This document shows, piece by piece, positions 9,769 through 20,161 of a stretch of 64,000 nt of DNA; the first letter of the stretch is position 1, and each line of letters opens with the position of its first letter. This stretch comes from JBIIUJ01 sp044340025. GTDB lineage: Bacteria > Pseudomonadota > Alphaproteobacteria > Caulobacterales > Aquidulcibacteraceae. The notes below the pieces were generated by a model. That model saw only the letters and a list, made by a program, of their open reading frames with translations. It was not told the origin of the DNA and did no database searches. The stretch is from positions 1-64,000 of the forward strand of contig JBIIUJ010000001.1 in assembly GCA_044340025.1 (NCBI GenBank). The letters are read 5' to 3'. The position numbers and the translations under genes were made by a program.

Positions 9769-10497
9769 CTAAACTGGCGCTGCAGGCTTTCGCCCGAGCG
9801 CCACAAGGTAAAGCTCCACGCTCTCCGCCCGGCTGGCCGCTGGCTTGGCGTGGCGCACCTCCCGGAAACCTTGCTTCAGGGCGGTCAGCATCGCGCCTTC
9901 CGAGCCGCCCTGAAACACCTTGGTCACGAAGGTGCCGCCGGGCCCGAGCACGTCGAGGGCGAATTGCGCGGCGGCTTCAGCCAGCGCCGCCGTGCGCAGA
10001 TGGTCGGTGCGGCGGTGCCCTACCGTATTGGCGGCCATGTCCGCAATCACCAGGTCCGGCGCCCCGCCCAGCAGCGCCACCAGCCGCTCCCCCATTCCTT
10101 CCTCCAGAAAGTCGCCCTGCACCAGCGTCACGCCGGGCAAGGCGTCGACGGGAAGAAGATCCACGCCCACCACCGCCTGCGCGCCACGCTTCAGCGCGGC
10201 CTGCGCCCAGCCCCCAGGGGCGACGCCGAGGTCAATGATCCGCGCGCCGGGCTTCAGAAACCCGTAGCGATCGTCCAGCTCCAGCAGCTTGTAGGCCGCG
10301 CGCGAGCGCCAGCCCTCGGCCTTGGCGCGCGCGACATAAGGGTCGGCCAGTTGTCGCTGCAGCCATTTCTTGGAGCTTTCGGTGCGTTTTCTCTTCGGGT
10401 CGAGTTTTGCTGGCTCTGCGCGCAGCGGACCCATGCCGTCTGCGCCCGCCGCCTGGCGCCGGCGCCGGGGCGGGGCTTCGTCGTCGGGTCCGCTCAT
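9769..10497 (-). CDS. rlmE: 23S rRNA (uridine-2'-O-)-methyltransferase RlmE (FtsJ/RrmJ)
   Basis: RlmE methylates the ribose of U2552 of 23S rRNA late in 50S assembly. The 242-residue product has an Arg/Pro-rich N-terminal tail of about 50 residues, the SAM-binding [16 protein letters not shown] and the family K-D-K-E catalytic positions in [38 protein letters not shown] and [12 protein letters not shown]. The frame is open further upstream, but ATG 10497 overlaps the preceding phosphatase stop as ATGA, which decides the start. The coupling suggests joint expression with the Ppx/GppA gene. Confidence 0.93.
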   Translation of the reverse strand: MSGPDDEAPPRRRRQAAGADGMGPLRAEPAKLDPKRKRTESSKKWLQRQLADPYVARAKAEGWRSRAAYKLLELDDRYGFLKPGARIIDLGVAPGGWAQAALKRGAQAVVGVDLLPVDALPGVTLVQGDFLEEGMGERLVALLGGAPDLVIADMAANTVGHRRTDHLRTAALAEAAAQFALDVLGPGGTFVTKVFQGGSEGAMLTALKQGFREVRHAKPAASRAESVELYLVALGRKPAAPV

Positions 10498-11573
10498 GCC
10501 GGCGCCGCCACGCTTGCCGCGACCTTGCGGCCGCGCCCGCGCCGACCGCGCCGGGCTTTGGCCTCCATCAGGCTCAGCAAGACCCCTTCGCGCAGGCCGC
10601 GATCGGCCACGCGCAGCCGATCGATCGGCCACCGTTCGGCGATCGCTTCAAAGATCGCGCACCCTGACAGCACGAGATCGGCGCGATCAGGACCGATGCA
10701 GGGGTGAGCCGCGCGCTCGGCATGGGAGAGGCCTTGAAGCTGCCGGGAAGCCGCGTGCGCCTGGCCGGCGTTCATCCACAATCCGTCGACACGGTGACGC
10801 TGATAGCGCTCCAGGCCGAGGTGCACGCCGGCAAGGCTTGTCACCGTGCCGGAGGTTCCGATCATGTGGACAAGCCCCTGCGGCGGCGCGATGCGGAAGC
10901 CTGCCTCCGCCACGGCGGTATCGATCAGGTCGTGAACATGGTCCACCATCGCGCCAAACCAGGCCGCGCGCGGGGCATGCTCGGGAAAGCGCTCCGCCAG
11001 AGTGACGACGCCGATCGGGATGGAAACCCAGGCCTCGATGTGCGGCGCGCCGCCCGGCTGAGCCCGCACCCAGGAAAGCTCGCTGGAGCCGCCGCCGATG
11101 TCGACGATCAATGCGGCCGCCGCGTCCCTGGCGATGAGGCTGGCGCAGCCCATGACTGCAAGGCGCGCTTCTTCCTGCGGCGTGATCAGATCAAAGCGCA
11201 GTCCCGTCTCGCGCTCCACCGTGCTCAGGAACGCAAGCCCGTTTCGCGCCGCCCGGCAGGCCTGGGTGGCGATGAAGCGGGTCTTCAGCGGCCTGCGGCG
11301 GCGAAGCTTGTCGGCGCAGACCGCCAGCGCATCGAGGGTGCGCCCGATGGCGGCAAGGCTGAGCTCGCCTGTCGCCGCGAGCCCTTCTCCAAGCCGGACA
11401 ATGCGCGAAAAGCTCTCCACCACCCGCATGCCGGCTGGCGCGGGCTCGGCGATCAGCAGCCGACAATTGTTGGTCCCCAGATCGATCGCCGCATAGAGCG
11501 GGCGCTCGCGCCGGGCGACCGGGGGAGGCGCAGGCCTGCCCGTTTCGGGCGGCGCGCCGACCTCTGCGCCCAT
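10494..11573 (-). CDS. Ppx/GppA family phosphatase
   Basis: Members hydrolyse polyphosphate or convert pppGpp to ppGpp. The 359-residue protein shows the ASKHA-fold N-terminal motif [18 protein letters not shown] near residue 29 and the second phosphate motif [15 protein letters not shown]. It lacks the C-terminal HD-like domain of full-length E. coli Ppx/GppA (about 500 residues), which is usual for the short alphaproteobacterial type. The open frame extends to 12050 only because it reads antisense through hspQ; ATG 11573 is the sensible start. It is divergent from hspQ and overlaps rlmE by four bases. Which substrate is preferred cannot be told from sequence. Confidence 0.9.
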   Translation of the reverse strand: MGAEVGAPPETGRPAPPPVARRERPLYAAIDLGTNNCRLLIAEPAPAGMRVVESFSRIVRLGEGLAATGELSLAAIGRTLDALAVCADKLRRRRPLKTRFIATQACRAARNGLAFLSTVERETGLRFDLITPQEEARLAVMGCASLIARDAAAALIVDIGGGSSELSWVRAQPGGAPHIEAWVSIPIGVVTLAERFPEHAPRAAWFGAMVDHVHDLIDTAVAEAGFRIAPPQGLVHMIGTSGTVTSLAGVHLGLERYQRHRVDGLWMNAGQAHAASRQLQGLSHAERAAHPCIGPDRADLVLSGCAIFEAIAERWPIDRLRVADRGLREGVLLSLMEAKARRGRRGRGRKVAASVAAPA

Positions 11574-11651
11574 GAACCTTGCCGCGACCCTCAGTTCGCG
11601 CTCCTTCGGGAGGCAGGATACGGCGATCTGCGGCCGCCTCAAGAGGGAATG

Positions 11652-11680
11652 CTTGCAGCCGCTGTGAGCGGCGCCTATCT
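11652..11680 (+). promoter_or_regulatory. Candidate RpoH (sigma-32) promoter of hspQ
   Basis: CTTG (11652-11655) is followed after 18 bases by CCTATCT (11674-11680), which fits the alphaproteobacterial heat-shock pattern CTTG-N17/18-CYTATnT. It lies about 40 bases before the hspQ ATG. The match is by pattern only. Confidence 0.5.
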
Positions 11681-11720
11681 CTCCTCGTCCCATCGGGCGC
11701 TCGCCCTCGGACGACAGACC

Positions 11721-12053
11721 ATGCACGAACGCGTAGCGAAATTTCCTATCGGCGCCGTTGTCCGGCACCGCGTCTTTCCGTTTCGCGGCGTGATCTTCGA
11801 CGTCGACCCGGAATTCGCCAATACCGAGGAATGGTGGAACGCCATTCCCGCGGAAATCCGGCCGCGCAAGGATCAGCCGTTTTACCACCTCTTCGCCGAG
11901 AACGAGGACAGCACCTATGTGGCCTATGTATCCGAGCAGAACCTCCTGCCCGATACGAGCGGCCAGCCGGTCGAGCACCCTAATGTCGAGCTGGTGTTTG
12001 AAGGCTTCGACGGCGAACGGTATCGCCCGCGCGGTCAGGGCGCGCGCCACTGA
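11721..12053 (+). CDS. hspQ: Heat shock protein HspQ (hemimethylated-DNA-binding YccV-like domain)
   Basis: HspQ is a small heat-shock-induced specificity-enhancing factor for Lon protease in enterobacteria; the fold is the YccV-like hemimethylated DNA-binding domain. The 110-residue product carries the conserved core VRHRVFPFRGVIFDVDPEF, WWNAIPAEIRPRKDQPFYH and YVAYVSEQNLLPD. An in-frame ATG at 11649 would add 24 residues and overlap the candidate heat-shock promoter, so ATG 11721 with the typical MHERVAKFPIG is preferred. It converges with trmFO, leaving 15 bases between stops. Confidence 0.92.
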   Translation: MHERVAKFPIGAVVRHRVFPFRGVIFDVDPEFANTEEWWNAIPAEIRPRKDQPFYHLFAENEDSTYVAYVSEQNLLPDTSGQPVEHPNVELVFEGFDGERYRPRGQGARH

Positions 12054-12068
12054 ACCGCGCCCGAAAGC

Positions 12069-13469
12069 CTATTCGGCCGCCATCGGCTGTGGGGCAAGCC
12101 ATCCCGACAGATCGGCCAGTGCGCGCTGCGCCATCAGCGCCTTCCTGGCCCGGCCGCGCTCCTCTCCCTTCAGGCGCTTGCCCTCCGGATCGTGAGTGGG
12201 CGCCTCCAGCGGCGGAAACAGACCAAAGTTGACGTTCATCGGCTGAAAGCTGCCTTTGCCGCCGTCAATATGGCCACCCGTCACATGGCCGAGAATCGCG
12301 CCGAGCGCGGTTGTGACTGGCGGCGGGGCGGGGCTCTCGCCCAGCTTTTCGGCCGCCGCGAATCGCCCGGCGAGAAGCCCGATCGCCGCGCTTTCCACAT
12401 AGCCTTCGCAACCCGTGATCTGGCCTGCGAACCGGAGCGATGGGCGGGCCTTCAGCCGCAGCGTTGCATCCAGAAGCCGGGGGGAATTCAGGAACGTGTT
12501 GCGGTGAATGCCGCCCAGCCGGGCGAACTGCGCATTCTCCAGCCCCGGGATCATGCGGAAGACCCGCGTCTGTTCGCCGTGCTTCAGCTTGGTCTGGAAG
12601 CCGACCATATTGAACAGGGTGCCCAGCGCATTGTCCTGTCGCAGCTGGACCACCGCCCAGGGCCGCTTGCCGGTGCGCGGGTCGGTCAGGCCGACGGGCT
12701 TCATCGGTCCGAAACGCAAGGTCTCGCGCCCACGCTCGGCCATCACTTCGATGGGCAGGCACCCCTCGAAATAAGGCGTTCCTTCCCATTCCTTGGCGAT
12801 GCTCTTGTCGCCCGCCAGCACGGCGTCGATGAAGGCCTCGTACTGGTCGCGATCCATCGGGCAGTTGACATAGTCGGCGCCGTCGCCGCCCGGGCCGGCC
12901 TTGTCCCAGCGCGACTGGAACCAGGCCTTCTCGAAATCGATGCTCTCGCGGTGCACGATGGGCGCGATCGCGTCGAAGAAGGCGAGTTCGTCCTCACCGG
13001 TCAGCGCCTGGATATCGGTTGCGAGCGCGGGCGAGGTGAGGGGCCCCGTCGCGATGATGACATGCTCCCAGTCGGCTGGCGGGAGGCCGCGCATCTCCTC
13101 GCGCACGATGGAGATGAGCGGATTGGCGCCGATGGCGGCGGTGACGGCGGCTGAGAACCCGTCGCGGTCCACCGCCAGCGCCGCGCCGGCAGGCACCTGA
13201 TGACTGTCGGCGCAGCGCATGATCAGACTGCCGGCGCGGCGCATCTCTTCGTGGATCAGCCCGACCGCATTGGAGCGCCAGTCGTCGGAGCGGAATGAAT
13301 TCGAACAGACGAGCTCGGCAAGGCCGTCGGTCTTGTGGGCGTCAGTCATCTGGACGGGCCGCATCTCATGCAGCACGACAGGCACGCCGCGCGAGGCGAT
13401 CTGCCAGGCGGCCTCTGATCCGGCGAGGCCGCCGCCGACGACATGAACGGGCTTCAAACGCTTGGACAT
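12069..13469 (-). CDS. trmFO: Methylenetetrahydrofolate-tRNA-(uracil-5-)-methyltransferase TrmFO
   Basis: TrmFO makes ribothymidine at position 54 of tRNAs with methylene-tetrahydrofolate as carbon donor and FAD as cofactor. The 466-residue protein has the dinucleotide-binding [16 protein letters not shown] near residues 9-24, followed by [17 protein letters not shown] with the conserved cysteine, and the C-terminal [19 protein letters not shown] and [10 protein letters not shown] blocks. The frame extends upstream to 13523, but ATG 13469 gives [13 protein letters not shown]. The preceding divergent gene is an unrelated membrane protein. Confidence 0.96.
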   Translation of the reverse strand: MSKRLKPVHVVGGGLAGSEAAWQIASRGVPVVLHEMRPVQMTDAHKTDGLAELVCSNSFRSDDWRSNAVGLIHEEMRRAGSLIMRCADSHQVPAGAALAVDRDGFSAAVTAAIGANPLISIVREEMRGLPPADWEHVIIATGPLTSPALATDIQALTGEDELAFFDAIAPIVHRESIDFEKAWFQSRWDKAGPGGDGADYVNCPMDRDQYEAFIDAVLAGDKSIAKEWEGTPYFEGCLPIEVMAERGRETLRFGPMKPVGLTDPRTGKRPWAVVQLRQDNALGTLFNMVGFQTKLKHGEQTRVFRMIPGLENAQFARLGGIHRNTFLNSPRLLDATLRLKARPSLRFAGQITGCEGYVESAAIGLLAGRFAAAEKLGESPAPPPVTTALGAILGHVTGGHIDGGKGSFQPMNVNFGLFPPLEAPTHDPEGKRLKGEERGRARKALMAQRALADLSGWLAPQPMAAE

Positions 13470-13561
13470 GGGCGGGGATATAAGCGGACCCGCTTTCAGG
13501 GTCGAGGCGTGCGTTTGGCGCAAAGCGTGCTAAGCCGCAGATCTACCACGGTGGAGGGCCC

Positions 13562-14452
13562 ATGGCGGCGGATGGCAAGGTTCCGGTTGTGCGCGCGGCG
13601 AAGGCTGGTCTGGCCTTTCTGCGGGAGTCGTGGCGGCATTATCTCCCCGGCGCCGCCATCTGCGGCGTCGCCGCCGGCTGGGCCACCGCCGCGCAGGCGC
13701 TCTATGCGCGCGACGGCGGACCTCAATTCCTGCACACCGTTCTTGCGCTGGTAGCCGTGCTGCTCACCTCGATCTTTTTTCAGACGGCCGCGTTGCGCCA
13801 TGCGTTGCGCGATGTGACGCCCGGCCCGCTCGCGCTGGAAACCGGCCCGGACGCGTTTCGTCTGCTCGGCGTGTCGGTGCAGGTCGGGTTCTTTCTGGTT
13901 TTGCTGATGGCGCCCCTCGTGCTTGCCCTGAGCGTGATCCTGGGCGTGATGCTTGCCGGCAGCGGGATTGATCCCAACGCCGTGGGGCAGGACCCGGCGG
14001 CGCTCGTGGCCGCGCTGGGGCCAGGCGGCGGCGCGATCCTGACCATCATCGGTCTTCTGGCGCTTGCCGGCGTGCTTTGGTTCTACGCCCGGTTGGCGCT
14101 TGCCGCGCCTGCCACGATCGGCGAAGGCCGGATGATGGCGTTTCGCACCTGGCGCTGGACCAGGGGCAATGGGTGGCGGATCCTTGCCGCCATCGTGCTT
14201 GTCACCTTCCCGCTCTCGGTGGCGACCGGCATCGTCAGCGCTCTGGTGCAGGGGCTGACCCAGACGCCGCTGAGCGACCCCGCCGCCCTTTTGCGCGATG
14301 GCGAGCTTTTGCGGTCGCCGTTTCTGATTGCTGCGGTTGGCGGGCTTCAGGGCTTCCTGAACACGCTTGTGGTCGGCCTCTCCTCGGTCGGCGTCACGGC
14401 GTTTCTCTACAAGGGCCTTCGCCCGCAGGAAGAGACGATCACTGTGGCATGA
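13562..14452 (+). CDS. Multi-pass membrane protein of unknown function
   Basis: I do not recognise a named family. The 296-residue protein has about six hydrophobic segments: near residues 30-48 (weak), 58-78, 99-130 (VGFFLVLLMAPLVLALSVIL), 156-178, 210-232 (ILAAIVLVTFPLSVATGIV) and 257-282. Amphipathic and charged stretches such as TWRWTRGNGWR lie between them, and the overall plan is similar to the glycerophosphoryl-diester-phosphodiesterase-membrane or DUF975-like proteins. It has a GGAGGGCCC ribosome binding site, stands alone, and converges with uvrA 21 bases later. A role in membrane homeostasis is only a guess. Confidence 0.8.
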   Translation: MAADGKVPVVRAAKAGLAFLRESWRHYLPGAAICGVAAGWATAAQALYARDGGPQFLHTVLALVAVLLTSIFFQTAALRHALRDVTPGPLALETGPDAFRLLGVSVQVGFFLVLLMAPLVLALSVILGVMLAGSGIDPNAVGQDPAALVAALGPGGGAILTIIGLLALAGVLWFYARLALAAPATIGEGRMMAFRTWRWTRGNGWRILAAIVLVTFPLSVATGIVSALVQGLTQTPLSDPAALLRDGELLRSPFLIAAVGGLQGFLNTLVVGLSSVGVTAFLYKGLRPQEETITVA

Positions 14453-14473
14453 CCTGAGCGGTCAGCGCGACGC

Positions 14474-17371
14474 TCATTCCGCAGCCGAAAGCCGCCGCGC
14501 TTGCGCGGCGCGCCGCTCGGCATGGCGCAGAAGCGTTTCCTTCAGGTAGCGCCCCGTCCAGCTTTCCTCCACGCGCGCCACATCTTCCGGCGTTCCTTCC
14601 GCCACGATCCGACCGCCGCCGTCGCCCCCCTCGGGACCTAGATCGATGATCCAGTCGGCGCATTTGATCACGTCGAGATTGTGCTCGATCACCAGAACGG
14701 TGTTTCCACCATCGGCCAATTCCTGCAACACTTCCATGAGCTTGCGCGTGTCCTCGAAATGCAGGCCCGTTGTGGGCTCGTCGAGGATGTAGAGCGTGCG
14801 GCCGGTGGAGCGGCGCGCGAGTTCCTTGGCCAGCTTTACCCGCTGGGCCTCCCCGCCTGAAAGCGTGGTGGCCTGCTGGCCCACTTTCACATAGCCAAGG
14901 CCGACCCGTTCGAGCGTCTCCATCTTGTCGCGGATCGCAGGGACGGCTTCGAAGAAGCGGGCTGCTTCCTCCACGGTCATGTCGAGCACGTCTGCGATGG
15001 ACATGCCCTTGAACAGGACCTCCAGCGTCTCGCGGTTATAGCGTTTGCCGTGGCAGACGTCGCAGGTGACATAGACATCGGGCAGAAAGTGCATCTCGAT
15101 CTTCTGCACGCCGTCGCCCTGGCAGGCCTCGCATCGTCCGCCCTTCACGTTGAAGCTGAACCGGCCGGGGCCATAGCCGCGCGCCTTGGCCTCCGGCAGG
15201 CTCGCAAACCAGTCGCGGATCGGGCCGAAGGCGCCGGTGTAGGTGGCGGGATTGGAGCGCGGCGTGCGCCCGATCGGGCTCTGATCGATGTCGATGACCT
15301 TGTCGAGGTGCTCCAGGCCCTCCAGGCTTTCGTGCGGCGCAGGCACCTCCGAAGCGCCGTTCAGCCTGCGCGCCACCGCCTTGTAGAGCGTATCGATGAT
15401 CAGGGTGCTCTTGCCGCCCCCTGAAACGCCCGTCACGCAGGTGAAGGTTCCAAGCGGGATCGACGCCGAAACGCCCTTCAGATTGTTGCCGCGCGCGCCC
15501 TTGATGGTGAGGAGCTTCTTGTCATTGCGCCAGCGGCGCTTGTCGGGGATCGGGATTTCGCGCTCGCCGCGCAGATAGGCGCCCGTCAGGCTGCCCGGAG
15601 CGGCCTGCACGTCCTGGGGGGCGCCTTGCGCCACCACCACCCCGCCGTGAACGCCCGCCGCGGGACCCATATCGATCACGTGGTCGGCGGTGAGGATGGC
15701 CTCTTCGTCATGCTCGACCACCAGAACCGAATTGCCGAGATCGCGCAGGCCTTTCAGGGAATTGAGCAGGCGGGTGTTGTCGCGCTGATGCAGGCCGATG
15801 GAGGGTTCGTCCAGAACGTAGAGCACGCCGGTGAGGCCAGAGCCGATCTGGCTTGCCAGCCGGATGCGCTGGCTCTCGCCGCCCGACAGCGTGCCGGAGT
15901 TGCGTCCCAGAGACAGATAGTCGAGGCCCACATCGACGAGGAACCGCAGCCGGTCGCGGATTTCCTTCAGGATGCGGGTTGCGATTTCGCGCTGCTTGGG
16001 CGTGAGCTGCTCTTCCAGTCCCGAAAACCAGTCGCGCGCCTCGCGGATCGATTTTGTGGAGGCGGCCGAGATGTCGAGCCCGCCCACGCGCACCGCCAGC
16101 GCCTCCGGCTTCAGGCGCTTGCCATGGCAGGAGGGGCAGGGCTGGGCGGACTGGAAGCGGCCGAGATCCTCGCGCACCCAGGCTGAGTCGGTCTCGCGCC
16201 AGCGCCGCTCCATATTGGGCACCACGCCCTCGAACGGCTTTTTCGTCTCGTAGCGGCGCAGGCCGTCGTCATAGACGAAGGCGATCACCTCGCTGCCCGT
16301 GCCGTGCAGGACCTTGTCCTGGAAGTCGTCCGGCAGGGCGCGCCAGGGGGTGTTCATCTTCACGCCATAATGCTTGGCGAGGGCCTGAAGCGTCTGGGTG
16401 TAGAGCGGGGAGGGGCCTTTCGCCCAGGGCGCGATCGCCCCGTCCTGCAGGCTCTTGTCCTTGTCAGGCACGACCATATCGGCATCAAACTTCAGCTGCA
16501 CGCCAAGCCCGTCGCAGGTGGGGCAGGCGCCGAACGGGTTGTTGAAGCTGAAAAGCCGGGGCTCGATCTCGGGAATGGTGAAGCCGGAGACGGGGCAGGC
16601 GAACTTCTGGCTGAACATCAACCGGCGGGGTTCCTCGCCCTCGGCGGCGTCGGCCCATTCGGCGATGGCGATGCCGTCGGCGAGCCGCAAGCAGGTCTCG
16701 AGCGAATCGGCCAGACGCTGCTCCAGCCCCTCGCGCACCACGACCCGATCGACCACCACGTCGATGTCGTGCTTCAGCTTCTTGTCCAGGTCGGGCGCAT
16801 CCTCGAGCGCGAAGAATGCGCCATCGATCCGGGCGCGCTGGAACCCCATCTTGATCCAGCTCTTGATTTCGGCCCTGTACTCGCCCTTGCGACCGCGGAT
16901 CACCGGGGCGAGCAACAGAAGCCGGCTTCCTGCAGGCTGCGCCAGAATGCGATCGACCATCTGGGAGACGGTCTGGCTTTCGATCGGCAGGCCCGTGGCG
17001 GGCGAGTAGGGCACGCCGACGCGCGCCCAGAGAAGGCGCATGTAATCATAGATTTCCGTGACGGTGCCAACCGTCGAGCGCGGGTTCTTGGAGGTGGTCT
17101 TCTGTTCGATGGAGATGGCCGGCGAGAGACCTTCGATCGCATCGACGTCGGGCTTGGACTGCAGCTCCAGGAACTGGCGCGCATAGGCCGACAGGCTTTC
17201 GACGTAACGCCGCTGGCCCTCGGCGTAGATCGTATCGAAGGCGAGCGAGCTCTTGCCCGATCCCGACAGCCCAGTCAGCACGACCAGCTGGCCGCGCGGA
17301 ATGTCCACATGGACATCCTTGAGATTGTGCTCGCGCGCGCCTCGAACACGAATGTAGGGCAATTCAGACAT
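14474..17371 (-). CDS. uvrA: Excinuclease ABC subunit A
   Basis: UvrA is the damage-sensing ATPase of nucleotide excision repair and works with UvrB and UvrC. The 965-residue product has two ABC modules: Walker [13 protein letters not shown] near residue 34 and [11 protein letters not shown] near 650, with signatures [16 protein letters not shown] and [15 protein letters not shown]. Zinc-finger pairs are visible in CPTCDGLG and [18 protein letters not shown]. Start [20 protein letters not shown] is standard. It is divergent from ssb, and a LexA-type box sits between them, so both are probably SOS-induced. Confidence 0.97.
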   Translation of the reverse strand: MSELPYIRVRGAREHNLKDVHVDIPRGQLVVLTGLSGSGKSSLAFDTIYAEGQRRYVESLSAYARQFLELQSKPDVDAIEGLSPAISIEQKTTSKNPRSTVGTVTEIYDYMRLLWARVGVPYSPATGLPIESQTVSQMVDRILAQPAGSRLLLLAPVIRGRKGEYRAEIKSWIKMGFQRARIDGAFFALEDAPDLDKKLKHDIDVVVDRVVVREGLEQRLADSLETCLRLADGIAIAEWADAAEGEEPRRLMFSQKFACPVSGFTIPEIEPRLFSFNNPFGACPTCDGLGVQLKFDADMVVPDKDKSLQDGAIAPWAKGPSPLYTQTLQALAKHYGVKMNTPWRALPDDFQDKVLHGTGSEVIAFVYDDGLRRYETKKPFEGVVPNMERRWRETDSAWVREDLGRFQSAQPCPSCHGKRLKPEALAVRVGGLDISAASTKSIREARDWFSGLEEQLTPKQREIATRILKEIRDRLRFLVDVGLDYLSLGRNSGTLSGGESQRIRLASQIGSGLTGVLYVLDEPSIGLHQRDNTRLLNSLKGLRDLGNSVLVVEHDEEAILTADHVIDMGPAAGVHGGVVVAQGAPQDVQAAPGSLTGAYLRGEREIPIPDKRRWRNDKKLLTIKGARGNNLKGVSASIPLGTFTCVTGVSGGGKSTLIIDTLYKAVARRLNGASEVPAPHESLEGLEHLDKVIDIDQSPIGRTPRSNPATYTGAFGPIRDWFASLPEAKARGYGPGRFSFNVKGGRCEACQGDGVQKIEMHFLPDVYVTCDVCHGKRYNRETLEVLFKGMSIADVLDMTVEEAARFFEAVPAIRDKMETLERVGLGYVKVGQQATTLSGGEAQRVKLAKELARRSTGRTLYILDEPTTGLHFEDTRKLMEVLQELADGGNTVLVIEHNLDVIKCADWIIDLGPEGGDGGGRIVAEGTPEDVARVEESWTGRYLKETLLRHAERRAAQARRLSAAE

Positions 17372-17429
17372 GGGGCCGGACCAAGAGAGGAGTGGCGCAA
17401 TCTAGACCATTCTTCGCGCTTGACGGCAA

Positions 17430-17444
17430 GAACAGAATATGAAC
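17430..17444. promoter_or_regulatory. LexA (SOS) box between uvrA and ssb
   Basis: GAAC-AGAATAT-GAAC is a perfect match to the alphaproteobacterial LexA operator GTTC-N7-GTTC read on the other strand. It lies 59 bases from the uvrA start and 117 bases from the ssb start, so one box can serve both divergent promoters. uvrA-ssb is a known SOS pair in alphaproteobacteria. Confidence 0.8.
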
Positions 17445-17561
17445 ATCTAAACGGGTCGCAGTGCGGTTTCCTGCGGATAAGTCGTGGGCTGCGGTCGCCT
17501 TGTCCGGATCGGGTTTCTAGGCTGGCGAACTCAGGCGCGCGGCGCGCGAAAGGAACCGGGC

Positions 17562-18065
17562 ATGGCGGGCAGCATCAACAAGGTCATCCTCGTGGGCAAT
17601 CTGGGCCGGGACCCGGAAATCCGTTCGCTTGGCTCAGGCGACCGGATCGCCAATCTGCGGATCGCCACCAGCGAGAGCTGGCGCGACAAAATGAGCGGGG
17701 ATCGGAAGGAAAAAACCGAGTGGCACTCGGTGGTGATCTTCAACGAGTCGTTGGTGAAGGTAGCCGAGAACTATCTGCGCAAAGGCTCCAAGGTCTATAT
17801 CGAAGGGGCGCTCCAGACCCGTAAATGGCAGGACCAGAGCGGCGCGGAGCGCTATTCCACCGAAGTCGTGCTGCAGAAGTATCGGGGCGAACTCACCATG
17901 CTCGATGGCCGCGGCGGCGGCGAGAGCATGGGCGGGGACATGGATGAGGGCGGCGGGCGCTCCTACGCCAATGGCGGCTCCGGCGGCTCTGGCGGTTTTG
18001 GCGCCCCGCGGCGCAGCGAGGCGCCAAAGGAACAATTCCCGATCGACGACGACATCCCGTTTTGA
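17562..18065 (+). CDS. ssb: Single-stranded DNA-binding protein
   Basis: SSB coats single-stranded DNA in replication, repair and recombination. The 167-residue protein begins [20 protein letters not shown], carries the OB fold with WHSVVIFNE and [20 protein letters not shown], then a glycine-rich disordered linker (about residues 115-155) and the acidic partner-binding tip DDDIPF. The frame is open from 17484, but ATG 17562 behind AAAGGAACC gives the canonical start. It shares a LexA box with divergent uvrA and converges with the HerA-like gene. Confidence 0.96.
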   Translation: MAGSINKVILVGNLGRDPEIRSLGSGDRIANLRIATSESWRDKMSGDRKEKTEWHSVVIFNESLVKVAENYLRKGSKVYIEGALQTRKWQDQSGAERYSTEVVLQKYRGELTMLDGRGGGESMGGDMDEGGGRSYANGGSGGSGGFGAPRRSEAPKEQFPIDDDIPF

Positions 18066-18088
18066 GCTTCGGCTGATCCTGCCGGGCG

Positions 18089-20011
18089 CTAGACCCCAGG
18101 CCGGATCGGCTGGCGCATGAGGCCGGCCGGCCGCGCCGGCGCGACGGCGGCATCGCCAAGGCCTGGCGCTCCGGAGGGCGGGCGGCGGCCGAGGCCGGTC
18201 GCCAGCGGGCCTGCAGCAGGAGGCTCGGCGGGCACAGGCTGCCGGATCTCGCTGCGCAACGCTTCGCGTCCGCCGCGCAGGTGAAATGCGATCTCTGTTG
18301 CATCCACCGGTCCGCGACTGCCGGCCGGGCCCGTCCGGACGGCGTAGCCGGGCGCTTCGGGGAGCAGGTGCCGGTCCTGGTGGGTGAATTTCAGGCGCAT
18401 CGTGGTGGCGACGCCTTCGCCGAAGGCGATCGCCTCGCGATTATCCAGCGCGCTGAGAAAGCTGATTGTTGAACTCGAACTGTCCGAAATCGCTGACCGG
18501 ATGATCTCCTGGTCGCGATCGTTTGACAGGCGCATCGCAAAGACGGTCGAGCATTGCGACAGGATCGTGGGGTCCAGTTCGCCTGGCCGCTGGGTGACGA
18601 TCGCAACCGAGCAGCCGTATTTCCGGCCTTCCTTGGCGATCCGGGCGATGGCGCGCCGCGCCGGCAGGAAGCCGAGGCTGGCGTCCTGGGGCACATAGCG
18701 GTGGGCTTCCTCGCAGACGAGCAGGACGTGGCAACGGCCTTGGCTGGCGAAGGCGACGTCAAAGCTCAACCGCGCGAGCACCGAGACGACCGAACTGACA
18801 ACCTCGCTCGGCATGCCGGCGAGATTGATGATCGAGACCGGCTTGTCGGCGGCCGAAAGGCGAAAGATCCGACCCAGAATGTCGGCCAGATTGTCCTCGA
18901 TCAGGCCGCCGCCGAAAAGGAAGGCGTAGCGGGGATCATGGAACAGAGACTCGAGGCGAACCCGCAGCGCTTTGAGCTTTGACCGCTCGAAACGGGGTTC
19001 AAGCTGGCCCAAAATGTCTTCAATCTGTCTGAAAAGGTCCGAGAACCGATAGGGCGTGGGCGTGTCTGCGGTGAAGGCAAAGGCGTCCTGCTGGCGGCGG
19101 GAAAGCCCGGGTCCCGAGCGGTCCTGGGCGAACGCCGCCTTGGCTGCCCCGATTAGCTCGCGCAGGATCTCGGCTTCGGCTTCTTCGGATCTGCCGCGAA
19201 ACACGATCTCCTCGAACTCTTCAAACCGGAACATCCAGAACGGCAGTTCGATCGTGGAAACATCGAACTGAACACTGTCAGTCGGGAAGGCGTGGGCGAA
19301 TTCATTGTGCGGGTCGAGCATGACAACCCGCAAGTCACGGCGCGCCTCTACACAACGGCGAACAAGCAGAGAAACCGCGCAAGACTTGCCAACACCGGTG
19401 GTTCCCAAAACGGCGAAGTGCCTATTCAGGACATCATCGATGCTGATGCTGGCGGAAATGCCCGCATCCTGCGACAGGCGGCCGATCTCCGCTCCCCCGC
19501 GGGCGCCGAGATCATACATGGCCGCGAGGTCGCTCTCGCGGATGCGGTGGGCGGCTGCGCCGACCTGAGGATAGTTCGAGACGCCACGCTTGAACCGGGG
19601 CCGCCCATCCGGCCCTTCGCACACTTCGCCGACGAGCTCGACGTCGATGCTCACAGCGTTGGTGGCCTGATCGTCCCATGTCGCGCTGTTGGTCCGCACT
19701 TCGTAGACGAAGGCGACAACGCGGGCCGGGCCGACGAGGATGCTGATGATGGCGCCGATGGACCAACCCTGGGCCCCTTCGGGCATGCTGTCGACCGCCG
19801 CTGCAGACAGGGTCGCGCGCGAGCCGTTGCAGAAGATCACCCGGCCGATCAGCCGATCCGGCGACAGGGAAGGGCGGCGGCGCTCGCCCGTGCGGACCGC
19901 CGCCAACGGCGCAGAGGCGGGGCTCGGCGCGCCCTGCGACAGGGCGGCGCGCTGACGGGCAAGGGCGTCTTGCGCCTCCTCCAGTCGCTTCAGCGCCGCG
20001 CGTGCGTCCAT
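18089..20011 (-). CDS. HerA-type bipolar DNA helicase/ATPase (DUF87)
   Basis: HerA-FtsK family ATPases form hexamers that translocate DNA; archaeal HerA resects ends with NurA, and bacterial relatives occur in repair and anti-phage systems. The 640-residue product has an N-terminal coiled segment, a HAS-barrel-like region (RLIGRVIFCNGSRATLS and following), Walker A GTTGVGKS at residues 203-210, Walker B HVLLVCEEAHRYVP near 431 and the downstream TQRPGELDPTILSQCSTVFAM sensor region. The C-terminal 90 residues are Pro/Ala-rich. The start is ATG 20011, 45 bases inside the maximal frame. No NurA, Sir2 or DUF4297 partner is adjacent, so its role is open. Confidence 0.85.
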   Translation of the reverse strand: MDARAALKRLEEAQDALARQRAALSQGAPSPASAPLAAVRTGERRRPSLSPDRLIGRVIFCNGSRATLSAAAVDSMPEGAQGWSIGAIISILVGPARVVAFVYEVRTNSATWDDQATNAVSIDVELVGEVCEGPDGRPRFKRGVSNYPQVGAAAHRIRESDLAAMYDLGARGGAEIGRLSQDAGISASISIDDVLNRHFAVLGTTGVGKSCAVSLLVRRCVEARRDLRVVMLDPHNEFAHAFPTDSVQFDVSTIELPFWMFRFEEFEEIVFRGRSEEAEAEILRELIGAAKAAFAQDRSGPGLSRRQQDAFAFTADTPTPYRFSDLFRQIEDILGQLEPRFERSKLKALRVRLESLFHDPRYAFLFGGGLIEDNLADILGRIFRLSAADKPVSIINLAGMPSEVVSSVVSVLARLSFDVAFASQGRCHVLLVCEEAHRYVPQDASLGFLPARRAIARIAKEGRKYGCSVAIVTQRPGELDPTILSQCSTVFAMRLSNDRDQEIIRSAISDSSSSTISFLSALDNREAIAFGEGVATTMRLKFTHQDRHLLPEAPGYAVRTGPAGSRGPVDATEIAFHLRGGREALRSEIRQPVPAEPPAAGPLATGLGRRPPSGAPGLGDAAVAPARPAGLMRQPIRPGV

Positions 20012-20161
20012 GCAAGCCCCCGGGGTATCCTGAGCGCGCCGCCTCGACGGCGCCACGCCTTTTCCCGCTCAGACCTAGCAGGAGCGCGTTAAAAACCTCT
20101 GGCCGGCATCCATGCGATTTGCGGGAGAGACAGCGCGAGGGCGTCCGGCTAGCTTTGAGAC

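Noticed and set aside
16304..17824. 506-codon rightward frame through uvrA and the uvrA-ssb gap
   Set aside because: It is antisense to uvrA and crosses the LexA box and ssb start in the wrong frame; no recognisable protein.
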